Shown here in pieces: positions 52,618 through 62,186 of a DNA stretch of 64,000 nt. Source of the DNA: CAZWEZ01 sp964632795 (GTDB lineage: Bacteria > Pseudomonadota > Alphaproteobacteria > Rhodospirillales > 2-02-FULL-58-16); assembly GCA_964632795.1 (NCBI GenBank), contig CAZWEZ010000003.1, forward strand, positions 28,044-92,043, given 5' to 3'. The notes below the pieces were generated by a model. That model saw nothing but the letters and a program-made list of their open reading frames with translations. It did no database searches and had not been told where the DNA came from. Positions within the stretch are counted from its first letter, which is position 1; each line of letters opens with the position of its first letter. The position numbers and the translations under genes were made by a program.

Positions 52618-53625
52618 TCAGGACATCCTCTTCGATCTCAGGTTCTTCATGCCCCGGGACAGCGCCCCGACGATGCCGGACGGCAGGGCCATCACCAGGA
52701 CCAGGAGAACGACGCCCAGCGCCATCTGCCAGTACTCGGTGGAGGCGATGGAATAGGTCTTGAGATAGTTGAAGACCACCGCCCCGACGATGGGCCCGGT
52801 GAAGTTCCTGAACCCCCCGAGCACGCTCATGAAGACGATCTCGCCCGAGAACGGCCAGAACACGATATCCGGGGTCACCAGGCCGTTCAACGGAACCCAC
52901 AGGACGCCGGCCAACCCCGCGAACAACCCGGAAACCATGAAGGCGATCCACCGGAACTGACGGATGCGCACCCCGAGGAACCTGGCCCGCGTCTCGTTGT
53001 CGCGGATCGCCTGGAGCGCCTTGCCGAAGGGGGAATGGACGATCACCCACATGACGACGACGGCGATGAAGAAGACGCCGAGCACGTAGTAATAGTAATG
53101 ATGGATGAACTTCGAGTACCCCCCGCCGGCGAAATCGAAAAGCCCGCCGACCAATGTCATCTTCCCGAACGGGACCCGAATCCCGTCGGTTCCCCCGGTC
53201 ACCCAGAAGAACTTATAGGCCAGGCTCCACAACACCTGGGACAGGGCCAGGGTCAGGATGGCGAAGAAAATCCGGGTGTGGCGAACGCAGATGTACCCGA
53301 ACCCCGCCGTCACGATCCCGGTGATCAACAGCCCGCCGAGGATGTAGAGCTCCATCGAGCCGACGCCCAGGTACCTGACCATGAAGGCCGCCGAGTAGGC
53401 GCCCAGGCCGAAATAGGCGGAATGTCCGAACGACAGCAGGCCGGTATAGCCGAGCAGCAGATTGAAGCCGAGCACGGCGATGGCGAAGGTCAGGCCATAG
53501 GTGAGGAGCTGCGTCTGATAAAGGCCGGCGAAGGAGGGGACGAACAAAAGCACGACCACGATGGGCGAGACATACATCGCCAACCGCTTGGGGGACGACT
53601 TGGTGTGCCGGGGGGTATCGGTCAT
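52618..53625 (-). CDS. Liv-type ABC permease (LivM type)
   Basis: A 335-residue membrane protein with the LivM motif LGFNLLLGYTGLLSFGHSAY, about nine segments, and the ATPase-contact loop HSPFGKALQAIRDNETRARF. The family resemblance extends to the two orphan LivM-type genes at 56368 and 57417. Two bases separate it from the LivH gene. Confidence 0.86.
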   Translation of the reverse strand: MTDTPRHTKSSPKRLAMYVSPIVVVLLFVPSFAGLYQTQLLTYGLTFAIAVLGFNLLLGYTGLLSFGHSAYFGLGAYSAAFMVRYLGVGSMELYILGGLLITGIVTAGFGYICVRHTRIFFAILTLALSQVLWSLAYKFFWVTGGTDGIRVPFGKMTLVGGLFDFAGGGYSKFIHHYYYYVLGVFFIAVVVMWVIVHSPFGKALQAIRDNETRARFLGVRIRQFRWIAFMVSGLFAGLAGVLWVPLNGLVTPDIVFWPFSGEIVFMSVLGGFRNFTGPIVGAVVFNYLKTYSIASTEYWQMALGVVLLVLVMALPSGIVGALSRGMKNLRSKRMS

Positions 53626-53627
53626 GG

Positions 53628-54530
53628 TCAGGCCTTACCGAAAATCCCGGTGGGACGGACCATCAGAACCGCGGCGGCGATCAGGTACAGCACCGCCAGT
53701 TCGACCTCGGGAAAGAACTGGATTCCCGCGGTCCTCACGAAGCTGACCATCAGCGCTCCGATCATCGCCCCTTCCAGGCTGCCGAGGCCGCCGATCACCA
53801 CCACCACGAAGGCCAGGATCAGGGCGTCGATGCCCATGCCGAGCACCGCCGCCTGGCTGGGAACGATGATCGCCCCGCCGAGACCGGCCATGAAACAGCC
53901 CAGCGCGAAAGCCTGGACATAGACCCGCTTGACGTTGAGGCCAAGCGCGGAGGCCATCCTCATGTCCTGGGAGGTGGCCCGCAGGATCACACCGAACCTG
54001 GTCTTGTAGATGACGGCCCACAGGAACACCGCCGCCGCCGCCCCGATGAGGATCACCAGGATGTTATAGACGGGATACTTGTAGTCCATCACCGGGAACG
54101 ACCCCATACTGTCTATCAGGGCATTGGCGGTAAGCGGCTGTCCTCCGAATACCATCCGCATGAAATCCTCGAGGATCAACAGCAGGGCGAAGGTGATCAG
54201 CAGTTGGTACTCCTCGGGCCGCTTGTAGAGGGGCCGCAGAAGGAGCGGCTCGATGATCAGTCCGGCGGCGCCGACGGCCACCGCGCCGAGCGGCAATAAC
54301 AGGAACATCACGATCATATCGCCGGCTCCCACGGAGCCGCCGCCGCCCTCGACCCCCAGGTAGGTGCCGATCGCCCATGCCGTCACGTAGGCGCCCAACG
54401 CATACAGGCTGCCGTGGGCCATGTTGATGATCCCCATGACCCCGTAGATCAGGCTGAGGCCGGCGGCGATGAGGAACAGCACGGAGGCGTAGAGTAAGGA
54501 ATTGAGGGTTTGTAATATTAAAATATCCAC
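53628..54530 (-). CDS. Liv-type ABC permease (LivH type)
   Basis: A 300-residue membrane protein starting at a GTG (54530), with LLYASVLFLIAAGLSLIYGV and NMAHGSLYALGAY near the N-terminus and GLGGAIIVPSQAAVLGMG in the second half. With the LivM type at 52618 it forms the channel for the ligand brought by the binding protein at 54743. Confidence 0.86.
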   Translation of the reverse strand: MDILILQTLNSLLYASVLFLIAAGLSLIYGVMGIINMAHGSLYALGAYVTAWAIGTYLGVEGGGGSVGAGDMIVMFLLLPLGAVAVGAAGLIIEPLLLRPLYKRPEEYQLLITFALLLILEDFMRMVFGGQPLTANALIDSMGSFPVMDYKYPVYNILVILIGAAAAVFLWAVIYKTRFGVILRATSQDMRMASALGLNVKRVYVQAFALGCFMAGLGGAIIVPSQAAVLGMGIDALILAFVVVVIGGLGSLEGAMIGALMVSFVRTAGIQFFPEVELAVLYLIAAAVLMVRPTGIFGKA

Positions 54531-54687
54531 GTGCCGACCCTTTGAAAAAGCTCATGGGGAAGGTCGCCGTTCCCATAAGCCACGTCAAAAATAGCCCCCC
54601 TTCGGGAGCGAGCAGTCAACAGCGCCGCGACTCTAGATTATCGTATTATTATTTGCAAGACGCGGTTGTGCCCGTCCCCGGAGGGAC

Positions 54688-54714
54688 GCGGCCGTGCCCG
54701 TCGGGCACGGCCGC
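54688..54714 (-). promoter_or_regulatory. Perfect 12-bp-stem hairpin between binding-protein and permease genes
   Basis: Arms GCGGCCGTGCCC and its exact complement enclose a 3-base loop. It lies in the 212-base gap after the binding-protein stop. Stem-loops at this place in importer operons commonly stabilise the upstream message so that the binding protein is made in excess. No U-run follows, so full termination is unlikely. Confidence 0.5.
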
Positions 54715-54742
54715 TCCCGATGACAAGGACGAAGAGCCGTCC

Positions 54743-56119
54743 CTACACCTTTGGCCAGGTTTTCTTCAACCAGTCGGCCGCCGCCGTGGACTCTTCGTGC
54801 GTGGTCCCCGGCTTCGGCCAGTCGGGGGGCGCCGTGATGTCCCGAATGGGAATCGAGATGACCGAATCCGGATCCCACACCGCGAAGGGATACTTGGGAT
54901 CGATCTTGCTCATTTCCGTCACGCTGTGCTTGTATCCCTGGTGGTTGTCGGGCCGGATATAGACGTAACCGGCCGGACTGTTCAATCCCATGCCCTCGAG
55001 CTGGGCGATGATCATGTCGTCGTCGGGCCAGCCGCCGGCCATCTGGTTGGCCTTCTCGACTGCCCCCTTGTAGAAATAGAGCGTCGCATAAGCGCCATCG
55101 GACTCGAAGCTGGGATATTCTTTCCAGCGCTTGAAATAGCGCTCGACGAACCCGGTGTTGACCGGCCACTTGTCGCCGGGTGGGTAGGTGAAGTGATAGT
55201 TGGCGTGGACCCCGGCCAGGACGCCCTCGGGATGATCCGTGCCGATCGATTGCGGGGTCCCGCCGAAGGCCAGGGTGGTGGCGACCTTCATCTTGTCGAA
55301 CAGGCCGTAGCGGATGGCCTGCTTGTAGAAGGCCACGTAGTCGCCGCCCCACAGGCCGACGATCAGCACGTCCGGCCCGGCGGACAGGAGCTTGGTGATA
55401 TGGGGCGTGAAGTCGGTGGTGAACAGCTTGGGCCACGCCTCGGCGATCATCTCGGTCCCCGGCAGCATCCTCTCGATGCCCAGGGCGAAGTGCTCGTGGA
55501 CGTTGCGGCCGTAGCTGTAGTCCGGCTGGATGGAAGCGAACGTGCGTGCCTCCGGCCATGCCGTCGCCGCGCCGACGGCGGCGGTCAGACCGTCCGCCGA
55601 CTGGATGTTGGTCACACGGAAGACGTAGTGCGGGTTGGGAACCGCCTTGTCGAACAGGAAATCGGTGCATCCGTCGTTGAACAGGGTCAGGATTCCGAGT
55701 TCCTCGGCGACCGGACCAAGGGCCGGCGTGTTGCCGCTGGAGATGACGCCGGTGAACAGGTCGATGCCCTCCGACAGCTTCATCCTGCGAAGCTCCTTGA
55801 CGTTGGCGTCGGTGCCGGCGGCCTCGTCGGCGGTGATCGTCTCGAGCTTGCGCTTACCGAGCAATCCGCCTTCGGCGTTGATCTCCTCGGCGGCCAGAAT
55901 GTGGCCTTTCAGGCCGGGTTCGCCCAGAATCGAGGCGGGGCCCGTCTGGTACGTGATGTGGCCGATCTTGAGCGGCTTGTTGGGGATGTCCCCCTTGGGT
56001 GTCGCGGCCTTGGCCGTGCGGGGACCGGCAAAGTACTGAGCCGTCGCCACCGCGCCGACAACGCCCGCCGTAACGCCGACACCGTTCAGGAATTCTCGGC
56101 GTGTTACTTTGGTAGCCAT
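54743..56119 (-). CDS. Liv-type ABC transporter substrate-binding protein with Tat signal
   Basis: A 458-residue Peripla_BP_6 protein. The N-terminus TKVTRREFLNGVGVTAGVVG carries a twin-arginine signal, so it is exported folded. GHITYQTGPASILGEPGLKG opens the mature domain, and TGVISSGNTPALGP and PDYSYGRNVHEHF are typical of the short-chain amide/urea/aliphatic binding branch. Ligand unknown. It is the first gene of the LivKHMGF-type leftward operon; the 248 bases upstream (56120-56367) hold the probable promoter and no gene. Confidence 0.87.
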   Translation of the reverse strand: MATKVTRREFLNGVGVTAGVVGAVATAQYFAGPRTAKAATPKGDIPNKPLKIGHITYQTGPASILGEPGLKGHILAAEEINAEGGLLGKRKLETITADEAAGTDANVKELRRMKLSEGIDLFTGVISSGNTPALGPVAEELGILTLFNDGCTDFLFDKAVPNPHYVFRVTNIQSADGLTAAVGAATAWPEARTFASIQPDYSYGRNVHEHFALGIERMLPGTEMIAEAWPKLFTTDFTPHITKLLSAGPDVLIVGLWGGDYVAFYKQAIRYGLFDKMKVATTLAFGGTPQSIGTDHPEGVLAGVHANYHFTYPPGDKWPVNTGFVERYFKRWKEYPSFESDGAYATLYFYKGAVEKANQMAGGWPDDDMIIAQLEGMGLNSPAGYVYIRPDNHQGYKHSVTEMSKIDPKYPFAVWDPDSVISIPIRDITAPPDWPKPGTTHEESTAAADWLKKTWPKV

Positions 56120-56367
56120 GCTTATCCTCCCTTTAAAGATGGTTCGGTCGTTATTGTTGGGTCAGGTCGTCATCAGGCTCCGTAGACTGAGCTTTTCACG
56201 GCCCGAATCCGGTTTTGGGATCGATCCACGATAGGCGCCGGAAGCATGCCCCCCATGGCAATCCTAACGGCCTCTGAACTCCGCCATGGAACTCTACAGC
56301 TATGGGTTTGGTAATGTCAAAAATATCGCGACCGTATTCCATAATCCACCAACCCCCGGAGGCCGAC

Positions 56368-57372
56368 TCAACAGGGGGGTGGCCGGCCCCGGCGCCGGGG
56401 CCACTTTTCCAGCACCCTGGCCGCGCTCCCGGCGATCCCCCGTGGAAAGACGAAGACGACGGCGATCAGCAACAACCCGAACACCGCCTTGCGGCCCACC
56501 GCCCAGGGCGAGGACAACTCGTCCAGGGCGACGAAGGCGAAGGCCCCCAACACCGGCCCCAGGAAATACCCGGGGCCGCCCAGCACGGTGGCCAGGACCA
56601 GCTTGGCCGAAAACAGCCAGTGGAGTTGTTCGGGGGTGATCTGCCGGTTCAACTGCCCGTAGAGGGCCCCCGCCAGGCCCAGGAAAAACCCCGACAGGAT
56701 GAAGGCGTACCACCGGTAGCGGCGGACCGGGATGCCGACCGAATCGGCCCGGGTCTCGTTGTCCCTGATCGCGGCCAGGGCCTTGCCGAAGGGCGAGCGG
56801 GTGATCCGCCACAACAGGAAGGCCGAGCCCAGGAAACTGGCCGCGATCACCCCGTAGAAGACGGGGATGAAGGCCTCGGGCCCGATCTCGATGCCCAACA
56901 TGGTCAGGCGGGGGATATACAGGCCGCCGCTGCCCAGCAGGTACAACGCCCAGCCCAGGCCGCCGAACGGCCGGAAGATGGCGCCGGTGATGAACAGCGA
57001 ATAAACCATCTGGGCGAAGGCCAGGGTCAGGATGGTGAAGTGGATCCTGGTGGCGCGCACGCAGAGGAACCCCAGGACAGCGGCCAGGGCAACCGAGCCG
57101 AGGACGCCGGTGACCATATACACCTCGAGCGAGGTGACGTCATGGAACCGATAGAGGAAGGACCCGACGTACGCCCCGACCCCGAAGTAGGCGGCGTGGC
57201 CGAAGGACAGCAGCCCGGTCGTCCCCAACAACAGGTTCAGCCCCAGGCAGGCGATCGACAGCACCAAGGCGTAGCAGACCAGGATCAGGGAGTACGGGGA
57301 GAGCACCAGCGGCAGCGCCGAGAGCACCACCGCGCTCCCCGCCCCGACGGCCAGCGCCGTGCGGACCGACAT
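56368..57372 (-). CDS. Liv-type ABC permease (LivM type), orphan copy B
   Basis: A 334-residue LivM-type membrane protein: IACLGLNLLLGTTGLLSFGH and RSPFGKALAAIRDNETRAD. The start at 57372 (MSVRTALAVGAG) is chosen from the family; the frame is open far upstream, but only as a shadow of copy A. It is very similar to the upstream copy A, especially over the last 170 residues, showing tandem duplication. No LivH or ATPase gene accompanies the pair, which may share those of the operon downstream. Confidence 0.85.
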   Translation of the reverse strand: MSVRTALAVGAGSAVVLSALPLVLSPYSLILVCYALVLSIACLGLNLLLGTTGLLSFGHAAYFGVGAYVGSFLYRFHDVTSLEVYMVTGVLGSVALAAVLGFLCVRATRIHFTILTLAFAQMVYSLFITGAIFRPFGGLGWALYLLGSGGLYIPRLTMLGIEIGPEAFIPVFYGVIAASFLGSAFLLWRITRSPFGKALAAIRDNETRADSVGIPVRRYRWYAFILSGFFLGLAGALYGQLNRQITPEQLHWLFSAKLVLATVLGGPGYFLGPVLGAFAFVALDELSSPWAVGRKAVFGLLLIAVVFVFPRGIAGSAARVLEKWPRRRGRPPPC

Positions 57373-57416
57373 CGCCCGGCCGCCGGCCGTGGGGGGCGTT
57401 TGGTCGATGTCGGAGC

Positions 57417-58442
57417 TCACCGCCAAGGGGGATCCCCGGCGCCCCCCCTGGTTCTCGCCCAGAGGGCGGCGAGGAGACCGGCGATCCCTTGGGGGAAGGC
57501 GAAGACCACGACGATCAGCAGCAGACCCATCACCGTCCAGCGCCCGACCGCCCAGTTCGACATCGCCTCGTCCAGGCCGACGACGGCGAACGCGCCGAGC
57601 ACCGGTCCCAGGAAATGCCGGGGCCCCCCGAGCACGGTCGCCAGGACGATCTCCGCCGAAAACGGCCACTCGAGGTAGCCCGGGGTGATCTGCCGGTTCA
57701 ACTGCCCGAACAGCCCCCCGGCCAGCCCCGTGAAGGCCCCCGACAGGATGAAGGCGTACCACCGGTAGCGGCGGACCGGGATGCCGACGAACCCGGCCCG
57801 GGTTTCGTTGTCGCGGATCGCGCTCAGGGCCCTGCCGAACGGCGAGCGGGTGATCCGCCACAACAGGAAGGCCGAAACGAACAGCAAGACCACGGCGACG
57901 ACGTGGAGGACCGGAATCAAGGCATCGGGAGAGATCTCGTTGCCGAGCATGGTCAGGCGGGGGATTAGCCACGAGGCGCGCTTGAAGATGAGATACACGA
58001 AGTAGGCGAAGACGATGGTCAGCAGGGTGAACCGGATCCTGCCGGAACCCACGCACAGCAGGCCGATGACCGCGGCGAAGACGGTCGATGACAGAACCGC
58101 CGAGGCCAGGTAGACCTCGAACGAGGCGACGCCCTGGTAGAAGACGAGCATGGCGCCGACGTAGGCCCCGGCCCCGAAGTAGGCGGCGTGACCCAGCGAC
58201 AGCAGCCCGGTGGTCCCCAACAGGAGGTTGAAACCCAGGCAGGCGATGGCGAACACCACCGCCTGGGTGGCCAGGATCAGATGGAAAGGAGAGAGGATCA
58301 GCGGCAGGACCAGCAACACCGCCCCCGCCGCGCCCGCCCAAAGAAGCGTCGGCGCGGATAGGGACCGCCGGTCGGCGGCGTTGGCGGTTCGGCCCCGGCT
58401 GTCTTGCATCTTCGAGGGTGTCCCGGTTCCCGGCGGCGCCAC
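57417..58442 (-). CDS. Liv-type ABC permease (LivM type), orphan copy A
   Basis: A 341-residue LivM-type membrane protein: IACLGFNLLLGTTGLLSLGH, RSPFGRALSAIRDNETRAGF and VGIPVRRYRWYAFILSG. The first 25 residues are polar and variable; a start at the internal ATG 58409 is possible. It lies 44 bases before copy B on the same strand and starts 69 bases from the divergent MBL-fold gene. Confidence 0.85.
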   Translation of the reverse strand: MAPPGTGTPSKMQDSRGRTANAADRRSLSAPTLLWAGAAGAVLLVLPLILSPFHLILATQAVVFAIACLGFNLLLGTTGLLSLGHAAYFGAGAYVGAMLVFYQGVASFEVYLASAVLSSTVFAAVIGLLCVGSGRIRFTLLTIVFAYFVYLIFKRASWLIPRLTMLGNEISPDALIPVLHVVAVVLLFVSAFLLWRITRSPFGRALSAIRDNETRAGFVGIPVRRYRWYAFILSGAFTGLAGGLFGQLNRQITPGYLEWPFSAEIVLATVLGGPRHFLGPVLGAFAVVGLDEAMSNWAVGRWTVMGLLLIVVVFAFPQGIAGLLAALWARTRGGAGDPPWR

Positions 58443-58511
58443 GATGAATTAAACTACCCCAGAGGATGCCGGGACCAAAGCCGGGAATGCCCGGAACGGG
58501 GAGCGGTAAGG

Positions 58512-59519
58512 ATGGACGATGGATGCGGGAACGGCGGCGGGGCGCCGGTGGCCGTCGACAGGCTCGAGGCGCTGGTGCTGGTCGACAACCACAGCGACTC
58601 CCTGTCAACGGTCCCCGAGGGCGTCACCCCGGAGTTCGCCAACCTGATCGAGGCCGGCGCCAGGGAGCTGTCCGGGGACGCCGTGTGTTGTCCCCACTAT
58701 GGGTTTTCGCTGCTGCTCACCGCGTTTGCCGGCGGCGTGGCGCATACCGTGTTGTTCGACACCGGACCCGAGGGGTTCGTGATCGAGCGCAACGCCTCGG
58801 TCCTGGGGGTCGATCTGGGAGCCGTCGAGGACATCGTCCTGTCGCACGGGCATTGGGACCACGCCGGGGGCACCCTGAAGGCCCTCGACCTGATCCGGAA
58901 CCGCAACGGCGGCCACCCGGTGGCGGTCCACGTCAACTCCGGGATGTTCGCAAAGAGGGCGCTCCGCCTTCCCGACGGCGCGATCATCCCGTTCCGGGAA
59001 ATCCCCGACGCCCGGCAAATGAGCCGTCACGGCGCCGAGGTGGTCGAGTCCGACTCCCGGCGGCTGGTGGCCGGGGACACCTTCTACCTAAGCGGCGCGA
59101 TCCCCCGCCTCACGGCTTACGAAAAGGGTCTTCCCGGCCACCTCGGGCGGTCGCCCGACGGCCGCTCGTGGGACCCCGACCCGTGGCTCGCCGACGAGCG
59201 GTATCTCGCCGTCAACGTCCGGGACAAGGGGTTGGTGGTCTTCACCGCCTGCTCCCACGCCGGGGTCGTCAACGTGCTGATGGACGTCCGCGACACCTTC
59301 CGGCCGCTGCCGGTCCACGCGGTGATGGGCGGTTTCCACCTGGCCGGGGCGGCGGTTCAGGCGATCATCCCGGAGACCATGGCCGACCTCGGGGAATTCG
59401 CCCTCCACCGGATCGCGCCCGGCCACTGCACGGGGTGGCGGGCCCTCCACGCCCTGGTCGAGGCCTTCGGCGAACAGACCGTGGCGCCGGTGACGGTGGG
59501 CAGCCTCCACGCCTTCTGA
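58512..59519 (+). CDS. MBL-fold metallo-hydrolase (dihydropterin-type)
   Basis: A 335-residue metallo-beta-lactamase-fold protein. The zinc motif is VLSHGHWDHAGG; further ligands are in TACSHAGVVN, MGGFHLAG and the closing APGHCTG. The early CCPHYGFSLLLTA and the overall layout resemble the family annotated as dihydropterin-aminobenzene phosphate synthase in methanogens, widespread in bacteria with unknown substrates. The ATG at 58512 follows GGTAAGG; an upstream in-frame ATG at 58404 overlaps the divergent gene. Confidence 0.82.
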   Translation: MDDGCGNGGGAPVAVDRLEALVLVDNHSDSLSTVPEGVTPEFANLIEAGARELSGDAVCCPHYGFSLLLTAFAGGVAHTVLFDTGPEGFVIERNASVLGVDLGAVEDIVLSHGHWDHAGGTLKALDLIRNRNGGHPVAVHVNSGMFAKRALRLPDGAIIPFREIPDARQMSRHGAEVVESDSRRLVAGDTFYLSGAIPRLTAYEKGLPGHLGRSPDGRSWDPDPWLADERYLAVNVRDKGLVVFTACSHAGVVNVLMDVRDTFRPLPVHAVMGGFHLAGAAVQAIIPETMADLGEFALHRIAPGHCTGWRALHALVEAFGEQTVAPVTVGSLHAF

Positions 59520-59654
59520 TTCCGCCGGCGGCACCCACCGGGACGGGAAATTTGTCCTTGAGTCGCTACAGGCGCCAAGGGATAGTCGAGGCGAGGAGAG
59601 GAAAGCATCCCGGCGAATGGGGGGTAGTGGTGATATGACGCGTGAAGCGAAGGC

Positions 59655-61274
59655 GTGGCACGAACCGCCATGACCCCCCTGAACCCGGAACCGGTGACCC
59701 TGTCGGCGGGCACCCACGGCGCCCTGGGAAGCCACGGCGGAATGGTCATGACCCACCCCGGGCTGCCCATGGGGTGGGTCGTGGCGGTCGGCGCCGGGAT
59801 CGCGCTGATCGCGATTTGGGCCGTCCTCACGGCCTCCCCCGTCCCCCGTCCGGGGCGCCACGTCAATCTGGCGCGGGTGCCCGTCGTCGGGGCGGCGATG
59901 CGGTTCATGACCGCCTCCCCGTGGCCGTTGGTGGCGCTCAAGCTGCTGTTCGCCGCCGCCTTCCTGGCGGTGATCTACGCTGGCCTGTTCGGCACCCCGA
60001 CCGCCGAACTCAACCTCGCCACCACCCTGACCTGGAACGGGTGGTGGATCCTGGTCATCATCTCGGTGTTCTTCCTCGGCACCGCGTGGTGCTCGGTGTG
60101 CCCCTGGAACTCGCTTGCCGAATGGCTGGTGAAAAGGCGTCTGTGGCGGCGCGGTTCGGGGATTTCGGGGCTCGGCCTGAGAGTCCCCCGCCCGTTGCGC
60201 AGGGTGTGGCCGGCGCTGGTCCTGTTCGTCGGCTTCACCTGGCTGGAGCTGGGGCTGGGGGTGACCACCGATCCCGTGTCGACGGCGCTGCTGGCGGTGC
60301 TCATGGTGGTCCTGGCGGCCTCCTCGATGGCGGTCTACGAACGCAAGGCGTTCTGCCGTTACTTTTGCCCGGTGGGGCGGACCATCGGCTTTTACTCGCA
60401 ACTGGCGCCGATCGAGATACGGCCCGTCGACGACGACGTCTGCGCCCGCTGCACGACCCTGGAATGCTACCACGGCACCGAAACGGTGGAGCCCTGCCCG
60501 ACCCACCTGACCATGGGGCGCTTCGCCCAGAACACCTACTGCACGTCCTGCGGCGCCTGCTTCTTCAGCTGTCCGTACGCCAACGTCTCCTGGCGGCTGC
60601 GCTCGGTGGCCGCCGAGGCCGGCGTCGGCGCCCGCCCGCACTGGGACGAGGCGTGGTTCATGCTGGTCCTGTGGGCGGTCACCACCTTCCACGGCCTGAC
60701 CATGAAGATCTACTGGGAGGACTGGATGGAAGCGCTGGGGGGCGTCATCGGCGACAGCAAACACCTGATCGCCACCTTTACGCTGGGCTTGGCGGCGTCG
60801 ATCGCCATCCCGATCCTGGTCTACGTCCTGTTCGTCGCCCTGAGCCGGAACCTTTCGGCTTCGCCGGTTCCCTTCCGGCGCTGGTTCTCGGTCCTCGCCT
60901 TCTCCGTCCTGCCGGTGGCGTTCGCCTATCACCTGTCCCACAACCTCAGCCACCTGGCCCGCGAGTCCAGCACCATCATCCCGGTCCTCGCCAACCCCCT
61001 GGGGACCGGGGCCATGGCCATGAAGCCGCTGGAGATGTACATGCTCCACATGGACCCGCTGATCCCCGAACCCCTCCTCCACGCGCTGCAGGCGGGGCTC
61101 CTGGTGTGGGGTTTCTGGGTGGCGGTGCAGATCCTGCGCCACCGGGGCCGGGGCCTGGTCGGCGAGGACGGCGACCTGGCGGGGTGGCGGTTGGTTCCGA
61201 TGCTGCTGTTGCTTGGCGGCGCCACCGCCTTCAACCTGGTCCTGACGACCCAGGAGATGGTGATGCGGATGTAA
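59655..61274 (+). CDS. Membrane polyferredoxin (NapH/NosR-like 4Fe-4S protein)
   Basis: A 539-residue membrane protein with about nine helices. Cys groups are CSVCPW (146-150), CRYFCP (234-238), then CARCTTLEC (263-271) with a Cys at 281, and CTSCGACFFSCP (296-306), the last being a classical 4Fe-4S site. AYHLSHNLSHL (about 425) has paired His that could bind heme or act in the membrane. Such proteins pass electrons between quinol and a periplasmic or cytoplasmic acceptor. It starts at a GTG (59655); ATG 59670 is an alternative. Partner unknown; it is a homolog of the giant protein at 46786. Confidence 0.82.
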   Translation: MARTAMTPLNPEPVTLSAGTHGALGSHGGMVMTHPGLPMGWVVAVGAGIALIAIWAVLTASPVPRPGRHVNLARVPVVGAAMRFMTASPWPLVALKLLFAAAFLAVIYAGLFGTPTAELNLATTLTWNGWWILVIISVFFLGTAWCSVCPWNSLAEWLVKRRLWRRGSGISGLGLRVPRPLRRVWPALVLFVGFTWLELGLGVTTDPVSTALLAVLMVVLAASSMAVYERKAFCRYFCPVGRTIGFYSQLAPIEIRPVDDDVCARCTTLECYHGTETVEPCPTHLTMGRFAQNTYCTSCGACFFSCPYANVSWRLRSVAAEAGVGARPHWDEAWFMLVLWAVTTFHGLTMKIYWEDWMEALGGVIGDSKHLIATFTLGLAASIAIPILVYVLFVALSRNLSASPVPFRRWFSVLAFSVLPVAFAYHLSHNLSHLARESSTIIPVLANPLGTGAMAMKPLEMYMLHMDPLIPEPLLHALQAGLLVWGFWVAVQILRHRGRGLVGEDGDLAGWRLVPMLLLLGGATAFNLVLTTQEMVMRM

Positions 61275-61364
61275 TACCAAGGTTCACTGATATTAGGCCG
61301 TGTGGTCAGCCGGCGAAGGGTCGGCTAAACTCGGGGCCGGCGGCGGGGAGAGAGGAGAGGCGGG

Positions 61365-62186
61365 ATGAAAGAGGTCGTGACCACGCTCCACGAGGCGGCC
61401 GGGATGGTCGCCGATGGCGCCCTGCTGACGCTCGGCGGGGCCACCTTCCACCGGGCGCCGATGGCCTTTGTGCGCGAGCTGGTGCGCCAGGGGCGCAGGG
61501 GGCTCAATCTGGTCGACCGCGAGCCGGCGATCGACTTCGACCTGCTGATCGGCGCCGGCTGCGTGGCCATGGTGCGGGCCGGGATGGTCGCCTTCGAGGT
61601 CCTCGGCCTGGCTCCCAACTTCCGCCGCAAGTCCGAGGCCGGCGAGATCGTGGTCAAGGAGGGCGCCTGCCAGCCGATCATCTCGGGCTTCCGGGCGGCG
61701 GCGATGGGCCTGCCGTCGCTGCCGGTGAAGGGGATGCTGGGTTCGGATTTGCTGGAGATCGCCGAGATCGTCGGCGGCCAGAAGCAGGTCGAGGACCCGT
61801 TCACCGGCGAGAAGATGATCGCCGTCAGGGCCATCGAGCCCGACGTCGCGGTGATCCACGCCCACCAGGGGGACCGCTACGGCAACGTCCGCATCGAGGG
61901 GCCGCTTTACGAGGACGTGATCAAGGCCAAGGCGGCCAAGACGGTGGTGGTGACGGTCGAGGAGATGGTCTCCACCGACGACATCCGCCGCCGCCCCGAG
62001 GCCACCACCCTGCCCCACTTCCTGGTCGATGCGGTGGTCCACGTTCCCAACGGCGCCTGGCCGTGTTCGTGCTGCAACCGCTACGACGCCGACTACGACC
62101 ACCTCCGGGAGTACCTGGCGGCGGCGACCGGGGGCCGCTTCGAGGACTACCTGGAGCGCCACGTCCACGGGGAGGGGGCGAGATGA
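61365..62186 (+). CDS. CoA-transferase family, subunit A
   Basis: A 273-residue family I CoA-transferase subunit of the glutaconate/IpdA type: MVADGALLTLGGATFHRAPM, LIGAGCVAMVRAGMVAFEVL and AVIHAHQGDRYGNVRIEGP. It forms the CoA-binding half of a heterodimer with the next gene product, overlapping by 4 bases. It would transfer CoA to, or hydrolyse a ring of, an acyl-CoA intermediate, the step expected after the CoA synthetase and hydratase at 38470-40810 in a cyclic acid pathway. Confidence 0.86.
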   Translation: MKEVVTTLHEAAGMVADGALLTLGGATFHRAPMAFVRELVRQGRRGLNLVDREPAIDFDLLIGAGCVAMVRAGMVAFEVLGLAPNFRRKSEAGEIVVKEGACQPIISGFRAAAMGLPSLPVKGMLGSDLLEIAEIVGGQKQVEDPFTGEKMIAVRAIEPDVAVIHAHQGDRYGNVRIEGPLYEDVIKAKAAKTVVVTVEEMVSTDDIRRRPEATTLPHFLVDAVVHVPNGAWPCSCCNRYDADYDHLREYLAAATGGRFEDYLERHVHGEGAR

